Shown here: one piece after another, positions 23,660 through 32,468 of the stretch
Layout of the letters: the number at the start of each line of letters is the position of its first letter
How positions within the stretch are numbered: the first letter of the stretch is position 1
Assembly (NCBI RefSeq): GCF_900112355.1
Contig: NZ_FOLM01000016.1
Location: 56,009 to 120,008 of the forward strand
DNA from: Streptomyces aidingensis
GTDB lineage: Bacteria > Actinomycetota > Actinomycetes > Streptomycetales > Streptomycetaceae
DNA: 64,000 nucleotides
Reading direction: 5' to 3'
Program-made: the position numbers and the translations under genes
The notes under the pieces: model-generated
The model's input: only the letters and a program-made list of their open reading frames with translations
What the model was told of the DNA's origin: nothing
Databases searched by the model: none

Positions 23660-24814
23660 ATGTCCGACGTCCGGGTCGAGGACCATGTCAGGGCGCTGGC
23701 GGAGTCGTTGCGCACACTGAAGGAGCGCACGCCGCACAGCTACGACACACTGGCCGCCCGGCTGAACATCAGCCGTTCCGCGCTGCACCGCTACTGCACC
23801 GGCAAGGCCGTGCCGCCGGATTTCCGGATCGTCGAGCTGCTGGCCGGCCTGTGCGGGGCCGGGGAGCGGGAAGTCGCCGGGCTGCGCCGCACGTGGACGC
23901 TGGCGCGGGAGAGCGAGCCGGCCGCCGCCGGGCCGCCGGACACCGCGGAGCCGGAGCCGGAGTCCCGGCCGGAGCGGGACCCGGATCCCGGGCCGGCTCC
24001 CGGGCCCGCGCCGTCCGGCGGGCCGCCGGGCGGGGGAGCGGTGGAGCCCCTGCCGCGGTGGCGGCGGGGGCCGTGGATCTCGGCCGCGCTGCTGGCCGCC
24101 GTGCTGGTCACCGCGGTGGTGACCTGGAATGTGCGCGGCATCGTCGACTCCCCCGAGGAGCTGCCCGCCGCGGCCGGTGCCGCCGGTGCCGGGGAGGCCG
24201 ACGACACCGGCACCGAGGACGACGCCCCGCCCGCGCCCACCGATGACGACCGCAGACTCTTCTCCCCCGAGTGCGCCGACCTGATCACCTTCGGGCAGCA
24301 CGACGACTGTGTGCGGGAGGTCCAGGAGCTCCTTGCCGGCCGGGACGCGCGGATCGGCATCGACGGCCAGTTCGGCCCGGAGACACTGCGGCGGGTCACC
24401 GCCTTCCAGGTGCTGGCCGGGATGGACATCGACGGCATCGTCGGCGACGGCACCAAGGAGGCCCTGTACTCCTCGGACGTCACCATGGCCACCTGGACTC
24501 CGGAGCAGGTGGAGGCGCGCATCCGGGAGGTGTTCACCGAGGAGCCGGGGCTGGCGGTGCGGATCGCCAAATGCCAGTCCCTGCTGGACCCGCTGCACAT
24601 CCTGCCCAACACCGACGGCAGCCGGAACTGGGGCGTGTTCCAGATCTCCGACCACCGGCTGCGCGATCTGCGGGGCACCCCCGCTCAGGCGCTGGACCCG
24701 GAGTGGAACATCCAGGCCGCACACCGCCTCTATGCGCAGAACAACGACTTCGGCAACTGGCCGCACTGCCTGGCCGCGGCCGAGGACTCGGCCGAGGACG
24801 CGGGCGAGAACTGA
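23660..24814 (+). CDS. Membrane HTH protein with peptidoglycan-binding and degenerate muramidase-like domain (copy 2)
   Basis: A 384-residue paralogue of the preceding gene with the same order: HTH (about 10-75, with NISRSALHRYCTGKAVP), a long Pro/Glu-rich linker, one membrane helix (about 138-157), an acidic Ala/Asp/Thr spacer, a peptidoglycan-binding repeat (about 200-272 with CVREVQELLAGRDARIGIDG and FQVLAGMDIDGIVG) and a C-terminal transglycosylase-like fold (about 285-372 with NWGVFQIS and EWNIQAAHRLY). Gln306 stands where active enzymes have Glu (KCQS for KCES). Loss of this residue in both copies argues for binding instead of cleavage. It lies 78 bases after copy 1, with its own promoter. 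Confidence 0.78.
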   Translation: MSDVRVEDHVRALAESLRTLKERTPHSYDTLAARLNISRSALHRYCTGKAVPPDFRIVELLAGLCGAGEREVAGLRRTWTLARESEPAAAGPPDTAEPEPESRPERDPDPGPAPGPAPSGGPPGGGAVEPLPRWRRGPWISAALLAAVLVTAVVTWNVRGIVDSPEELPAAAGAAGAGEADDTGTEDDAPPAPTDDDRRLFSPECADLITFGQHDDCVREVQELLAGRDARIGIDGQFGPETLRRVTAFQVLAGMDIDGIVGDGTKEALYSSDVTMATWTPEQVEARIREVFTEEPGLAVRIAKCQSLLDPLHILPNTDGSRNWGVFQISDHRLRDLRGTPAQALDPEWNIQAAHRLYAQNNDFGNWPHCLAAAEDSAEDAGEN

Positions 24815-24875
24815 GACCGGCCGCCGGGCCGGCGGTGAGTCCGGGCGGAGGACCACCAGGGGCACACGCCGTGCC

Positions 24876-24900
24876 GGCGGCCCGCGCGGCGCGGGCCGCC
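24876..24900. terminator. GC hairpin after the paired HTH genes
   Basis: GGCGGCCCGCGC and GCGCGGGCCGCC flank a single base, giving a near-perfect hairpin of about 10 paired bases between convergent genes. Likely a bidirectional terminator. Confidence 0.6.
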
Positions 24901-24932
24901 GCTTCCGGGCGGTCCGCCCCGCAGCGGGTTGC

Positions 24933-25481
24933 TCACCGGCCGGCCCCTTCCGGCAGCAGATGGGCGAGCAGCAGCTTGACCGCCAGCACCGGGGCCACCC
25001 AGGCCAGATACGGTCCGGCGTCCGGCGGGATCAGCAGCAGACCGGCCGTCACCAGGGCGGCGGCCCCGTGCGCGACCGGGCGGCGCAGCGGACCCGGCGC
25101 CGCGGTCACCGCCACGGCCGCGGCCAGTACCGCGCCATGGGTGGCCGCGGCGGTGGCCCACCCGTAGCCCGGGACGGTGAGCGCCAGCACGAAGGGCTGG
25201 CCGTGCGCGACGACGAATCCCAGCCGGTGGCGGGCGCCCCGGCCGGGCCGGTGCCACCAGCGGCGGGCGGCGTCCGTGGCATTGGCCGCCGCGCCGCCGA
25301 ACAGGTCCAGCGCCACCACGGCGTACTGCCACCAGTGCCAGCCCGCGCCGCCCTGCCAGGCCGGCCAGGCCACGGCCGTGAAAGCCCCGCAGCCGGCGGT
25401 GACGGCGGTGACCCGCCGCTCGCCCGCCGAGGCGCCGGGGCCCACCAGCAGCGCGGCCGGGCGGAGCCGGGGGACGCTCAC
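24933..25481 (-). CDS. Small integral membrane protein
   Basis: A 182-residue hydrophobic protein with about four to five membrane segments, including WWQYAVVALDLFGGAAAN and two helices near the C-terminus. I do not recognise the family. The GTG start at 25481 overlaps the TetR stop codon (GTGA), with GGAG upstream, so it is translated with the TetR gene. This pairing suggests the membrane protein belongs to the TetR regulon, perhaps in efflux or membrane maintenance, but there is no motif that shows this. Confidence 0.65.
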   Translation of the reverse strand: MSVPRLRPAALLVGPGASAGERRVTAVTAGCGAFTAVAWPAWQGGAGWHWWQYAVVALDLFGGAAANATDAARRWWHRPGRGARHRLGFVVAHGQPFVLALTVPGYGWATAAATHGAVLAAAVAVTAAPGPLRRPVAHGAAALVTAGLLLIPPDAGPYLAWVAPVLAVKLLLAHLLPEGAGR

Positions 25482-26077
25482 GCCGGTGCTCCGTCCCCCG
25501 GGACCAGCAGCCGCAGCAGCGGTTCGGTGAGCCCGGTGAGTTCGACGGAGGGATCGACCAGCCACTGGAGCAGGCAGCCCTCGATGGCGCCCACCAGCAC
25601 GGCGGCATGCCGCTCCGGGTCCACCGGCAGGGCCGCTCCGTCCCGCGCCGCCTCGGCCAGCAGCGCGGCGACCGCCGCCCGGTACTCCCGGTAGAACGCG
25701 GCCAGGTCCAGCGGCTGCGGTCCTGCCGCGCGGTCCGCCGACCACACGTCCAGCAGCACCAGGGCCAGTTCCCGCTCCCGGGCCAGCAGCGCCAGCACCG
25801 CCCGCACCATGGCGGCGAGCCGCCGCGCGGCCGGGGCCTCGCCGGCCGCGGCCTCCTCCAGCACCTGCGCCGAGCGCGCCGCGAGCCCCTCGAAGGCGGC
25901 CCGCAGCAGCTCCTCCCGGCTGTCGAAGTACAGATAGACGCTGCCCTTGGCCACCCCCGCCTCGCGTGCCACGTCCTCGATCCGGGCGGCGGCGAAGCCG
26001 CGCCGGGCGAAGACCCGCACCGCGGCCGTGAGAATCGTCTCCCGCCGTGCCGCCCGGTCCGCCGCTCTGGGTACCAC
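25478..26077 (-). CDS. TetR-family repressor
   Basis: A 199-residue TetR regulator. The N-terminal HTH (about 12-58) reads ILTAAVRVFARRGFAAARIEDVAREAGVAKG and SVYLYFDSREELL, a textbook TetR pattern. The C-terminal helical domain binds an unknown ligand. The GTG start has GGAG upstream. A perfect 9-bp inverted repeat 54 bases before the start is its probable own operator. It forms an operon with the small membrane protein. Confidence 0.9.
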   Translation of the reverse strand: MVPRAADRAARRETILTAAVRVFARRGFAAARIEDVAREAGVAKGSVYLYFDSREELLRAAFEGLAARSAQVLEEAAAGEAPAARRLAAMVRAVLALLARERELALVLLDVWSADRAAGPQPLDLAAFYREYRAAVAALLAEAARDGAALPVDPERHAAVLVGAIEGCLLQWLVDPSVELTGLTEPLLRLLVPGDGAPA

Positions 26078-26130
26078 CCCGGTTGCTCCTTCCGCTCGTT
26101 CCGCGCCGCCCGGCGGCCGGTCCCGGATAA

Positions 26131-26150
26131 ATGACTGACTGGTCAGTCAT
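26131..26150. promoter_or_regulatory. TetR operator, perfect inverted repeat
   Basis: ATGACTGACTGGTCAGTCAT has two perfect 9-bp arms around TG. It matches the TGACTGACNNGTCAGTCA type seen upstream of many TetR genes. It lies between the TetR gene and the divergent dihydrolipoyl dehydrogenase gene, 163 bases from the latter's start, so control of both is possible. Confidence 0.85.
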
Positions 26151-26312
26151 GATAATCGGTGCGGGGCCGCCGGGCAAACGCGCGGCCCGCCGGGGGAGCG
26201 CGGCGCGGCTCCGGCTCCGGCCCGCGGCCGGGTGATCGCGGATGATGGGGGACGGGGCCGGCCGGACAGCCGAGGCCGGACCGCCGAGCCACCGCGCGGG
26301 AAAGGAACTCTC

Positions 26313-27725
26313 ATGGACGAGCAGGGCGAGCGCTTCGATGTCGTGGTACTCGGAGCGGGCCCCGGCGGATATGTCGCCGCGGTCCGCGCCGCCCAACTGG
26401 GCAAGCGGGTCGCCGTCGTGGAGGAGAAGTACTGGGGCGGCGTCTGCCTGAACGTGGGCTGCATCCCCACCAAGGCCCTGCTGCGCAATGCCGAGCTGGC
26501 GCACCTCTTCACCCACGAGGCCGAGACCTTCGGCATCCGGGCCGAGGGCCGGGTCACCTTCGACTACGGCGAGGCCTTCCGGCGCAGCCGCCGGGTGGCC
26601 GACGGCCGGGTCAAGGGCGTGCACTACCTGATGAAGAAGAACCGGATCACCGAGTTCACCGGCCGGGGCACCTTCACCGGTCCGCACACCCTCCGGGTGG
26701 CGCTCGCCGACGGCACGGCCCGCACCCTCCGCTTCGAGCACTGCATCATCGCCACCGGCGCCACCCCCAGGCTGCTGCCCGGCACCCGCCGCAGCGAACG
26801 GGTGGTGACCTACGAAGAGCTGATCCTCACCGAGGAACTGCCCCGCTCCGTGGTGATCGCGGGCGCCGGCGCGATCGGCATCGAGTTCGCCTATGTGCTG
26901 CACAACTACGGGGTGAAGGTCACCGTCGTCGAATTCATGGACCGGATGGCGCCGCTGGAGGACGCGGACGTCTCCGCCGAACTCGCCCGGCAGTACCGCA
27001 GGCTCGGCATCGAGGTGCTCACCTCCACCCGGGTGGACACCATCGACGAATCCGGCCCGCAGGTGCGGGTATCGGTCACCGGCAAGGACGGCGCCCAGCG
27101 GGTGCTGGAGGCCGACAAGGTGCTCCAGGCCATCGGCTTCGCCCCCAATGTGGCCGGCTACGGCCTGGAGAACACCGGGGTGCGGGTCACCGAGCGCGGC
27201 GCCATCGAGGTGGACGGCCGCTGCCGCACCTCCGTCCCGCACCTCTACGCCATCGGCGATGTCACCGCGAAGCTGATGCTGGCGCACGCCGCCGAGGCCA
27301 TGGGGGTGGTGGCCGCCGAGACCCTGGCGGACGCCGAGACCATGGAACTGGACTATGTGATGATCCCGCGGGCCACCTACTGCCGGCCGCAGATCGCCGG
27401 CTTCGGCTGGACCGAGGCGCAGGCCAGGGAGCGGGGCTTCGACGTCAGGGTCGCCAAGTTCCCGTTCACCGCGAACGGCAAGGCGCACGGCCTGGGCGAC
27501 GCCACCGGCTTCGTCAAGCTGATCAGCGACGCCCGGCACGGCGAACTGATCGGCGGCCATCTGATCGGCCCGGACGTCACCGAGCTGCTGCCCGAGCTGA
27601 CCCTGGCCCAGCAGTGGGACCTGACCGTCCATGAGGTGGCGCGCAATGTCCACGCCCACCCGACGCTGGGCGAGGCGGTCAAGGAGGCCGTCCACGGGCT
27701 GGCCGGCCACATGATCAACATGTGA
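26313..27725 (+). CDS. lpdA: Dihydrolipoyl dehydrogenase
   Basis: A 470-residue flavoprotein disulfide reductase that reoxidises dihydrolipoamide in 2-oxo-acid dehydrogenase or glycine-cleavage complexes using NAD+. The FAD loop is VVLGAGPGGYVAA, the redox disulfide is C45/C50 in GGVCLNVGCIPTK, the NAD loop is VVIAGAGAIGIEFA, and the second FAD motif is LYAIGDVTAKLMLAH. The C-terminal His-Glu pair lies in NVHAHPTLGEAVKE. Length and motifs are complete. The ATG at 26313 gives the normal family N-terminus, with AAAGGA upstream. No E1 or E2 genes are adjacent. Confidence 0.92.
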   Translation: MDEQGERFDVVVLGAGPGGYVAAVRAAQLGKRVAVVEEKYWGGVCLNVGCIPTKALLRNAELAHLFTHEAETFGIRAEGRVTFDYGEAFRRSRRVADGRVKGVHYLMKKNRITEFTGRGTFTGPHTLRVALADGTARTLRFEHCIIATGATPRLLPGTRRSERVVTYEELILTEELPRSVVIAGAGAIGIEFAYVLHNYGVKVTVVEFMDRMAPLEDADVSAELARQYRRLGIEVLTSTRVDTIDESGPQVRVSVTGKDGAQRVLEADKVLQAIGFAPNVAGYGLENTGVRVTERGAIEVDGRCRTSVPHLYAIGDVTAKLMLAHAAEAMGVVAAETLADAETMELDYVMIPRATYCRPQIAGFGWTEAQARERGFDVRVAKFPFTANGKAHGLGDATGFVKLISDARHGELIGGHLIGPDVTELLPELTLAQQWDLTVHEVARNVHAHPTLGEAVKEAVHGLAGHMINM

Positions 27726-27734
27726 GACATGCCG

Positions 27735-27762
27735 GCGGGCCGCCGGCGACCCGGCGGCCCGC
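27735..27762. terminator. 12-bp perfect stem terminator
   Basis: GCGGGCCGCCGG (27735-27746), loop CGAC and the exact complement (27751-27762) lie 10 bases after the lpdA stop and before a convergent gene. Likely a bidirectional terminator. Confidence 0.8.
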
Positions 27763-27780
27763 CCGCCCCGCCGGTGCCGC

Positions 27781-28527
27781 TCAGGGCCAGGACGGTTCGT
27801 TGCGCGGAATGACGACCAGTTCGGGAATGCCGCTGCCGGCCGGCACGGACAGCGCGTACAGCACCGTGTCGGCCACGATGTCCGGGCTCTGCAGCTTGCT
27901 CAGATCCGTCTCCGGGAACCGCTCGGTGATGAACGGGGTGTTCATGCCGCCCGCGATGATCCCGGTGACCCCGACGCCCAGACAGTCCCGCTGCGCCTCC
28001 TTGAAGAGGGTGTGGGTGAACGCCCGCAGCCCGTGCTTGCTGGCGGCATACGGCCCCGCCTCCGTCCAGGTGCGGTTCGCCGCGGTGGACAGGATGTTGA
28101 CGATATGGCCGCTGCCCCGCGCCACCATCCGCCGGTAGCCCTCCAGGCACATGTACCCGGCGCCCAGCAGATTGGTCGAGACGACCCTGGTGAGCTCCTC
28201 GGCGGTCAGGTGCTCCAGCGGCCTGGAGACGTCCACGGCCGCGTCGTTCACCAGGATGTCCGGCGGCCGGCCGCGTTCGTCCAGCTCCCGGAAGGCCGCG
28301 GCGACGGCCCCCGGATCGGTGACATCCAGCTCCAGGAAGCCGGCCTCCCGGCCCTCCGCCCGCAGCCGGGCGCAGACCTTCTCGCCCTGCTCCCGGCGGA
28401 CGTCCGCCACCTGCACGGCCGCCCCCGCGTCCGCCAGCCGCCAGGCGATGGCGGCCCCCAGCCCGCGCGCCGCCCCGGTCACCACGGCGTGCCGTCCGCT
28501 GAGGTCGCATGCCGCCGTTTTCTCCAT
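27781..28527 (-). CDS. Short-chain dehydrogenase/reductase
   Basis: A 248-residue classical SDR. The NAD(P) loop is TGAARGLG at about 17-24. LDVTD and VNDAA (for the usual NNAG) follow. The catalytic Ser lies in LSTAANRT and the Tyr/Lys pair in PYAASKH. An acidic residue in VADVRRE after strand 2 suggests NAD(H). The substrate is not readable. The C-terminal part resembles the PNxxxT loop region (AGGMNTPF). The ATG has GGGAGAG upstream. It stands alone between lpdA and a small DUF2795 gene. Confidence 0.85.
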   Translation of the reverse strand: MEKTAACDLSGRHAVVTGAARGLGAAIAWRLADAGAAVQVADVRREQGEKVCARLRAEGREAGFLELDVTDPGAVAAAFRELDERGRPPDILVNDAAVDVSRPLEHLTAEELTRVVSTNLLGAGYMCLEGYRRMVARGSGHIVNILSTAANRTWTEAGPYAASKHGLRAFTHTLFKEAQRDCLGVGVTGIIAGGMNTPFITERFPETDLSKLQSPDIVADTVLYALSVPAGSGIPELVVIPRNEPSWP

Positions 28528-28660
28528 GGAACTCTCCCTTCGGCAGCCGAATCCGATCCGGCAGTGCTGACCGCCGCCCGGGGTAGCCGCGGAGGTTCCG
28601 GCTGAAACACCGCTGCTCCCGGCGGCGGTCCTGCGGTGCCGGTACGGGACCGGCGGCCGG

Positions 28661-28852
28661 TTACTCGTTGAACACCGCGTGGCTCACCTTGTCCGGCCCG
28701 CTGAACTCGTCCTCCTTGAGGTGGGAGAGCTTGTCGATCACGGCGTCGTCGGCCTTCTTCTTGCGGGCGTTCTGCACGAGCTGATCCCGCTTGGCCGGGT
28801 AGTCGACGCCGCTGAGCGCCTTCTGCAGATCGATGGGGTTGATCTTGGCCAT
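28661..28852 (-). CDS. DUF2795 domain protein
   Basis: A 63-residue protein with the DUF2795 pattern: an N-terminal INPIDLQKALSGVDYPAKRDQLVQNARKK-like helix pair and a C-terminal LSHLKEDEFSGPDKV ending, which looks like a small HTH-like helical domain. These proteins are common in actinobacteria and often sit near stress genes; no function is established. The ATG at 28852 follows a GGGAGG site. It is divergent from the SPW membrane protein gene. Confidence 0.75.
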   Translation of the reverse strand: MAKINPIDLQKALSGVDYPAKRDQLVQNARKKKADDAVIDKLSHLKEDEFSGPDKVSHAVFNE

Positions 28853-29015
28853 GGTTGCTTCCTCCCTGGACATGGCGTGTCCGGTGCGCTCCGGGTTCCC
28901 GTCCCGCCCGGCGGTAACCGGCCGGCGCCGCCCGGCGCGGCACCCGGGGTTTTCCCGGCGGCGGCTGGGCACCCGGGGGACGGACCAGCCGCAGCAGCGC
29001 AGGGAGGTGGTCCCG

Positions 29016-29597
29016 ATGGCGGGGCACAGGACGATTCCCCGGCGGCACGGGCGCACACCGGCGCCGTCGCCCCCGGCACCGGCCGGGGTGCGGGCGCCGT
29101 CGCCGGAGGAGCGGGCCCGTCCGGCCCGTCCCGGGGTGGAGCACGGCCCGCCCCCGTCGGAGCAGACCGTGGTGCACCCGCCCGCCCTGGGGCTGCGGGA
29201 CGACGTGATCGGTTTTCTGCTGATCATCGCCGGCGTCTGGCTGTTCTTCGCGCCGTGGGCGCTGGGCTACCCGTTCGCCGACGGGGCCAACGACGCCCAT
29301 CTGGTGGAGACCGTCACCGGTGTCGTGGTCTTCCTCGTCGGGCTCGGGCACGTGCTCTCCCGGGCCCGGGGCTTCTTCGCCGACATGCTGGTGATCGCCT
29401 CGGGGGCGCTGCTGGTCAGCGCGCCGTTCGTGTTCAACTACGGCGGCGAGGAGGGCCTGGGCGGCGCCCGGGCCAACGCGCTGGCGGTGGGCGTCGTGCT
29501 GATCCTGCTCGGGCTGTTCAGCTTCGCCTTCGGCGCCGGGGCCCGCCGCAGGCGCCACCGGGAACTCGGACGGAGCGCCGCCGGACCGCCCCGGTGA
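29016..29597 (+). CDS. SPW-repeat membrane protein
   Basis: A 193-residue protein with a Pro/Arg-rich cytoplasmic N-terminus of about 60 residues, followed by about four membrane helices. The helix containing LLIIAGVWLFFAPWALGY carries the SPW-like APW motif, and a second repeat lies in MLVIASGALLVSAPFVF. SPW proteins are small actinobacterial membrane proteins of unknown function. The ATG at 29016 has GGGAGG upstream. The neighbours (DUF2795, hemerythrin) suggest a stress setting. Confidence 0.75.
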   Translation: MAGHRTIPRRHGRTPAPSPPAPAGVRAPSPEERARPARPGVEHGPPPSEQTVVHPPALGLRDDVIGFLLIIAGVWLFFAPWALGYPFADGANDAHLVETVTGVVVFLVGLGHVLSRARGFFADMLVIASGALLVSAPFVFNYGGEEGLGGARANALAVGVVLILLGLFSFAFGAGARRRRHRELGRSAAGPPR

Positions 29598-29648
29598 CCG
29601 GGGCGGCGGTGAACGGGCGGCGGTGAAAGGGCGGGCCCGCCGCCCGCC

Positions 29649-30230
29649 TCAGTCCCCGGTCTCCTCCTCCTGCACCGCGCGGGCGAGGTCGTCCTTGTTC
29701 ATCTTCGACCGGCCCGGGATGTCGTGCTCCCTGGCCTGCTCGTAGAGCTCGTCGCGGGTGGCGCCGGAATCCCCGGCGCCCCCGGCCGCCGGCTCGTACT
29801 CCTCCAGGGCCTCTTCCCGGCGCTCGCCGAACTCCTCGGCCAGCTCGGCGAGGCGGTCCCCGGCCACGGCCTCGCGCAGCGCGGGCAGCACCTCGGACTC
29901 CTCCTTCTCGACATGCTCGGTGACCGCCTCGACGAGCCGGCCCAGCAGATCGTCGAACTCCCCGCTGTCCGGGCCGGCCGCCAGCAGCCGGTGGATCAGC
30001 TCCTCGGCCTCCTGGTGCTCCGCCTCGCTGTGCCGGACCTCCTCCGCCTCGCCCGGCACCTCCTTGGCGATCAGCGGGTACACCCGCTCCTCCTCGGCGC
30101 GCGAGTGGGCGATCAGCAGCCGGGCGACCTCGTCCATCAGCGCCGCCCGGTCGCCCCCGTCACGCAGTTGCTCGAACAGTTCCTCCACCCGCCGGTGGTC
30201 GCGGGTGATGAGATCGATGACATCCGCCAC
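29649..30230 (-). CDS. Hemerythrin HHE-domain protein
   Basis: A 193-residue protein. Residues 1-135 form a hemerythrin/HHE helical bundle with metal-ligand positions in ITRDHRRVEELF, LLIAHSRAEEERVYP, HSEAEHQEAEELI and VTEHVEKEESEVLP. These suit a di-iron site that may bind oxygen or nitric oxide. Residues about 155-190 (TRDELYEQAREHDIPGRSKMNKDDLARAV) look like a Rho_N/SAP-type motif that in other proteins binds nucleic acid. The combination occurs in actinobacteria. Cytoplasmic; a role in redox or NO stress is inferred from the family. Confidence 0.85.
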   Translation of the reverse strand: MADVIDLITRDHRRVEELFEQLRDGGDRAALMDEVARLLIAHSRAEEERVYPLIAKEVPGEAEEVRHSEAEHQEAEELIHRLLAAGPDSGEFDDLLGRLVEAVTEHVEKEESEVLPALREAVAGDRLAELAEEFGERREEALEEYEPAAGGAGDSGATRDELYEQAREHDIPGRSKMNKDDLARAVQEEETGD

Positions 30231-30331
30231 GGTCGGTTCCTTCCTCTCCGCCCCGGGGCTCCCGGGCCGCGCGGCCGGGTACCCGCGGCCCCGGGCGGGT
30301 GTAACGCCGCCGTCCGGGTGGCCGGGCGCGC

Positions 30332-30606
30332 TCAGGGCAGCGGGCGGATGGTGATGCCGCCGTCCTGGCTGCGCGCGGTGATCACACGCTCCGTGCCGGC
30401 CCCGTGTCCGGGGCGTCCAGGGTGAGCGTCCCGCCGTCGCCGGGCAGCGGGAAGGTGCGCTCCTCGCCCTTGATGCCGTGCGTCTCGTTGGCGCAGGCGG
30501 TCGCCGCGCCCGGCGGCAGGAGCGCGCCGAAGGCCGTGGCCGGGGACCGGGCGGCCACCCGGGGGCGGAGCCGGTGCCGCGGCCCGCCGGTGCTGATCGT
30601 CGTCAT
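30332..30606 (-). pseudogene. Remnant of a small exported protein, possibly DUF4097-like
   Basis: From ATG 30606 one frame reads an Arg-rich start, an Ala/Pro stretch, then NETHGIKGEERTFPLPGDGG and LTLDAPDTG before stopping at 30382. A neighbouring frame continues as ERVITARSQDGGITIRPLP to 30332. The two pieces look like the N- and C-terminal ends of a DUF4097-type beta-repeat protein with the middle removed and the frame lost at about 30410. The assignment rests on pattern only. It may simply be a short non-conserved gene. Confidence 0.35.
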
Positions 30607-30644
30607 GCGGGCAACGCCAGAAGCGAGCTGACCCCACCCCGCGG

Positions 30645-31952
30645 TCAGCCGCCGGCCGCGGCCAGCAGGCGGGCGCTCCACCGGGCGGGGATCACGGCGG
30701 CGGCCGGGGAGGGATCGCCGATCAGGGTGCAGCGCACCGTCCCCGGTGTCCGGGTGAAGGAGACATACACGCTGCTCGGCTCGTCCGGGAGAAGCGTGGG
30801 ATGCGGGTGGTAGACCATGGACGCCCCGGTGAGCCGGGCGCCGCCGTATCCGGCCGGAGCCGGCAGCGTGACCGAGCTGACGCCCACCGGGCAGCTTCTG
30901 GCGAGGCTGCCCAGCACCCACCGGCCGACCGGCTCCGGTGCCCGCTCCAGGGTGCGGCGCAGCGTGTGACGCGTCCGGGCCCGCCGGGCCGCCTCGGTGG
31001 CGCGGCCGATCCGGCGGGCGGCCGCCCACGGGTCCGGCGCCGAGCAGGGCAGCATCATGGGGTGGCCCACCACCCGGTTGCCGGGCGCGTACCGCTCGTC
31101 CGGCCGGCGGGTGGACATGGCGAGCAGCACCGGGATGTCGGTGCGGATGTCCAGCGCGGCGGCCAGTCCGGCCAGGCACACGTCGTTGACCGTCATCCCC
31201 CAGGCGTCCGCGGCACGCCGCAGATGGTGCTCGGCCACCTCCGCGTGCCGCAGCATCCGGGCCGGGCCCGGGCCGGGCCCGTCCGCACTGCGGGGCGCGG
31301 CCAGCGGCGGCGGCAGCGGGACCGTGCGGGGCGGCAGCAGGGAGCGCAGCAGCCAGCCCCCGGTGCGGACGGCCCCCCGGACGGTGGCCGGCCGGTCCGG
31401 GTGCAGCCGGGGGCCCTCGTCCCCGGGCCGGCCCAGCAGGGCGAGCAGCGAGTACGCGGCGCCGACCCCGTCCTGCACCATGTGATGGACCCGGAAGCAG
31501 AGCCGGAAGGCGTCCGGCGCGTGCCCGGTGAGCAGCCACAGGTCCCACGGCGGATGCCCGCCGTCCGGCAGCGGATGGCCCAGCAGCCCCTCGCTGACCG
31601 CGGTCAGCTCCGCCGGGCCGGTCAGCCCGGTGCGGATGCGCAGGTGGACGGCCGGATCGAGCTCTGCCTCCGGGGCCCGCCAGCGCGGCCGGCCGGGGCC
31701 GGTGAGCAGCACATTGAGGGCGGGCAGCGCGCGGGCCCGGCGCAGCACGTCGGCGGCCAGCCGCCCGGCATCGGGGGCGGGGCCGTGGAAGTCGGCGAAG
31801 AACCCGGTGGTCGGCTGATGGCGGCCGGCGAGTTCGCGGAAGAACCGGTCCACCGGCCCGACCGGACAGCCGTCCGGGCCGGTGTTCTCCGGGAGGGGGG
31901 ACGAGTACGGGGCATCGTGCTGCGCACAGCGCGGATCGGGCATCAGTGTCAC
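30645..31952 (-). CDS. WS/DGAT-type acyltransferase
   Basis: A 435-residue member of the wax ester synthase/diacylglycerol acyltransferase family. The catalytic HHxxxDG motif is H156-H157-M-V-Q-D161-G162. NDVCLAGLAAAL and the GNRVVGHPMMLPC region match conserved parts of the C-terminal domain. Such enzymes transfer acyl groups from acyl-CoA to alcohols or diacylglycerol, making storage lipid at the membrane; some relatives act in natural-product esterification. Only weak ribosome-site evidence exists for the GTG at 31952. It follows DUF5988 and precedes the DUF4097-like remnant on the same strand. Confidence 0.78.
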   Translation of the reverse strand: MTLMPDPRCAQHDAPYSSPLPENTGPDGCPVGPVDRFFRELAGRHQPTTGFFADFHGPAPDAGRLAADVLRRARALPALNVLLTGPGRPRWRAPEAELDPAVHLRIRTGLTGPAELTAVSEGLLGHPLPDGGHPPWDLWLLTGHAPDAFRLCFRVHHMVQDGVGAAYSLLALLGRPGDEGPRLHPDRPATVRGAVRTGGWLLRSLLPPRTVPLPPPLAAPRSADGPGPGPARMLRHAEVAEHHLRRAADAWGMTVNDVCLAGLAAALDIRTDIPVLLAMSTRRPDERYAPGNRVVGHPMMLPCSAPDPWAAARRIGRATEAARRARTRHTLRRTLERAPEPVGRWVLGSLARSCPVGVSSVTLPAPAGYGGARLTGASMVYHPHPTLLPDEPSSVYVSFTRTPGTVRCTLIGDPSPAAAVIPARWSARLLAAAGG

Positions 31953-32131
31953 CGGGCGGGTCGGGGAACGCGGGAACCGGGCTCGGCTCCTCCGCCAAGG
32001 GCACTTCCAGGCCGGAGCCGCCGGGAAACGGTTTTGCCCCTGCGCTCAGCCCGGAGGGTGAATCGGCCGACAATCGTCCCGGAACCGCCCCGCCCGGTCC
32101 CGCCCGGCCCGGTCCGCCGGGAAGCGGACGG

Positions 32132-32380
32132 CTACTCGGCCATATAGGTGCGCCTGCTCCACTGGAACACCCTCAGCAGACGCCCCTCGTGCTCGACCGT
32201 CTCCGCGGTCGGCTCGTAGTGCTCATAGGCGTTTCCGGAGGGGAGCTTGCATGTGGTGCGGACATCGGTGACCCGGTGCACCCGCGGGGGACCGGCCGGA
32301 CCGGCGGGTCCGCCGCGCAGCAGCACATTGGGCGGCTCGGGGAGGGAAGTCGACGCGGAAGGGGGTGGGGAAGAGGTCAT
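32132..32380 (-). CDS. DUF5988 family protein
   Basis: An 82-residue protein with the DUF5988 pattern: NVLLRGGPAGPAG, a RVHRV beta strand, a GNAYEHYEPTAETVEHEG segment and the closing VFQWSRRTYMAE. I recognise this from actinobacterial proteins, often in or near natural-product clusters; no function is known. AAGGAG lies 12 bases before the ATG, somewhat far. It is 180 bases upstream of the WS/DGAT-like gene on the same strand. Confidence 0.7.
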   Translation of the reverse strand: MTSSPPPSASTSLPEPPNVLLRGGPAGPAGPPRVHRVTDVRTTCKLPSGNAYEHYEPTAETVEHEGRLLRVFQWSRRTYMAE

Positions 32381-32468
32381 GGCACATCACGCTCCTTCGG
32401 CCGAGTGAACCCCCAGCCTGTCGCGCCCGCCTCGGGCCCCGCTCGTACTCCGCTCGCCCCCGCCCGGC

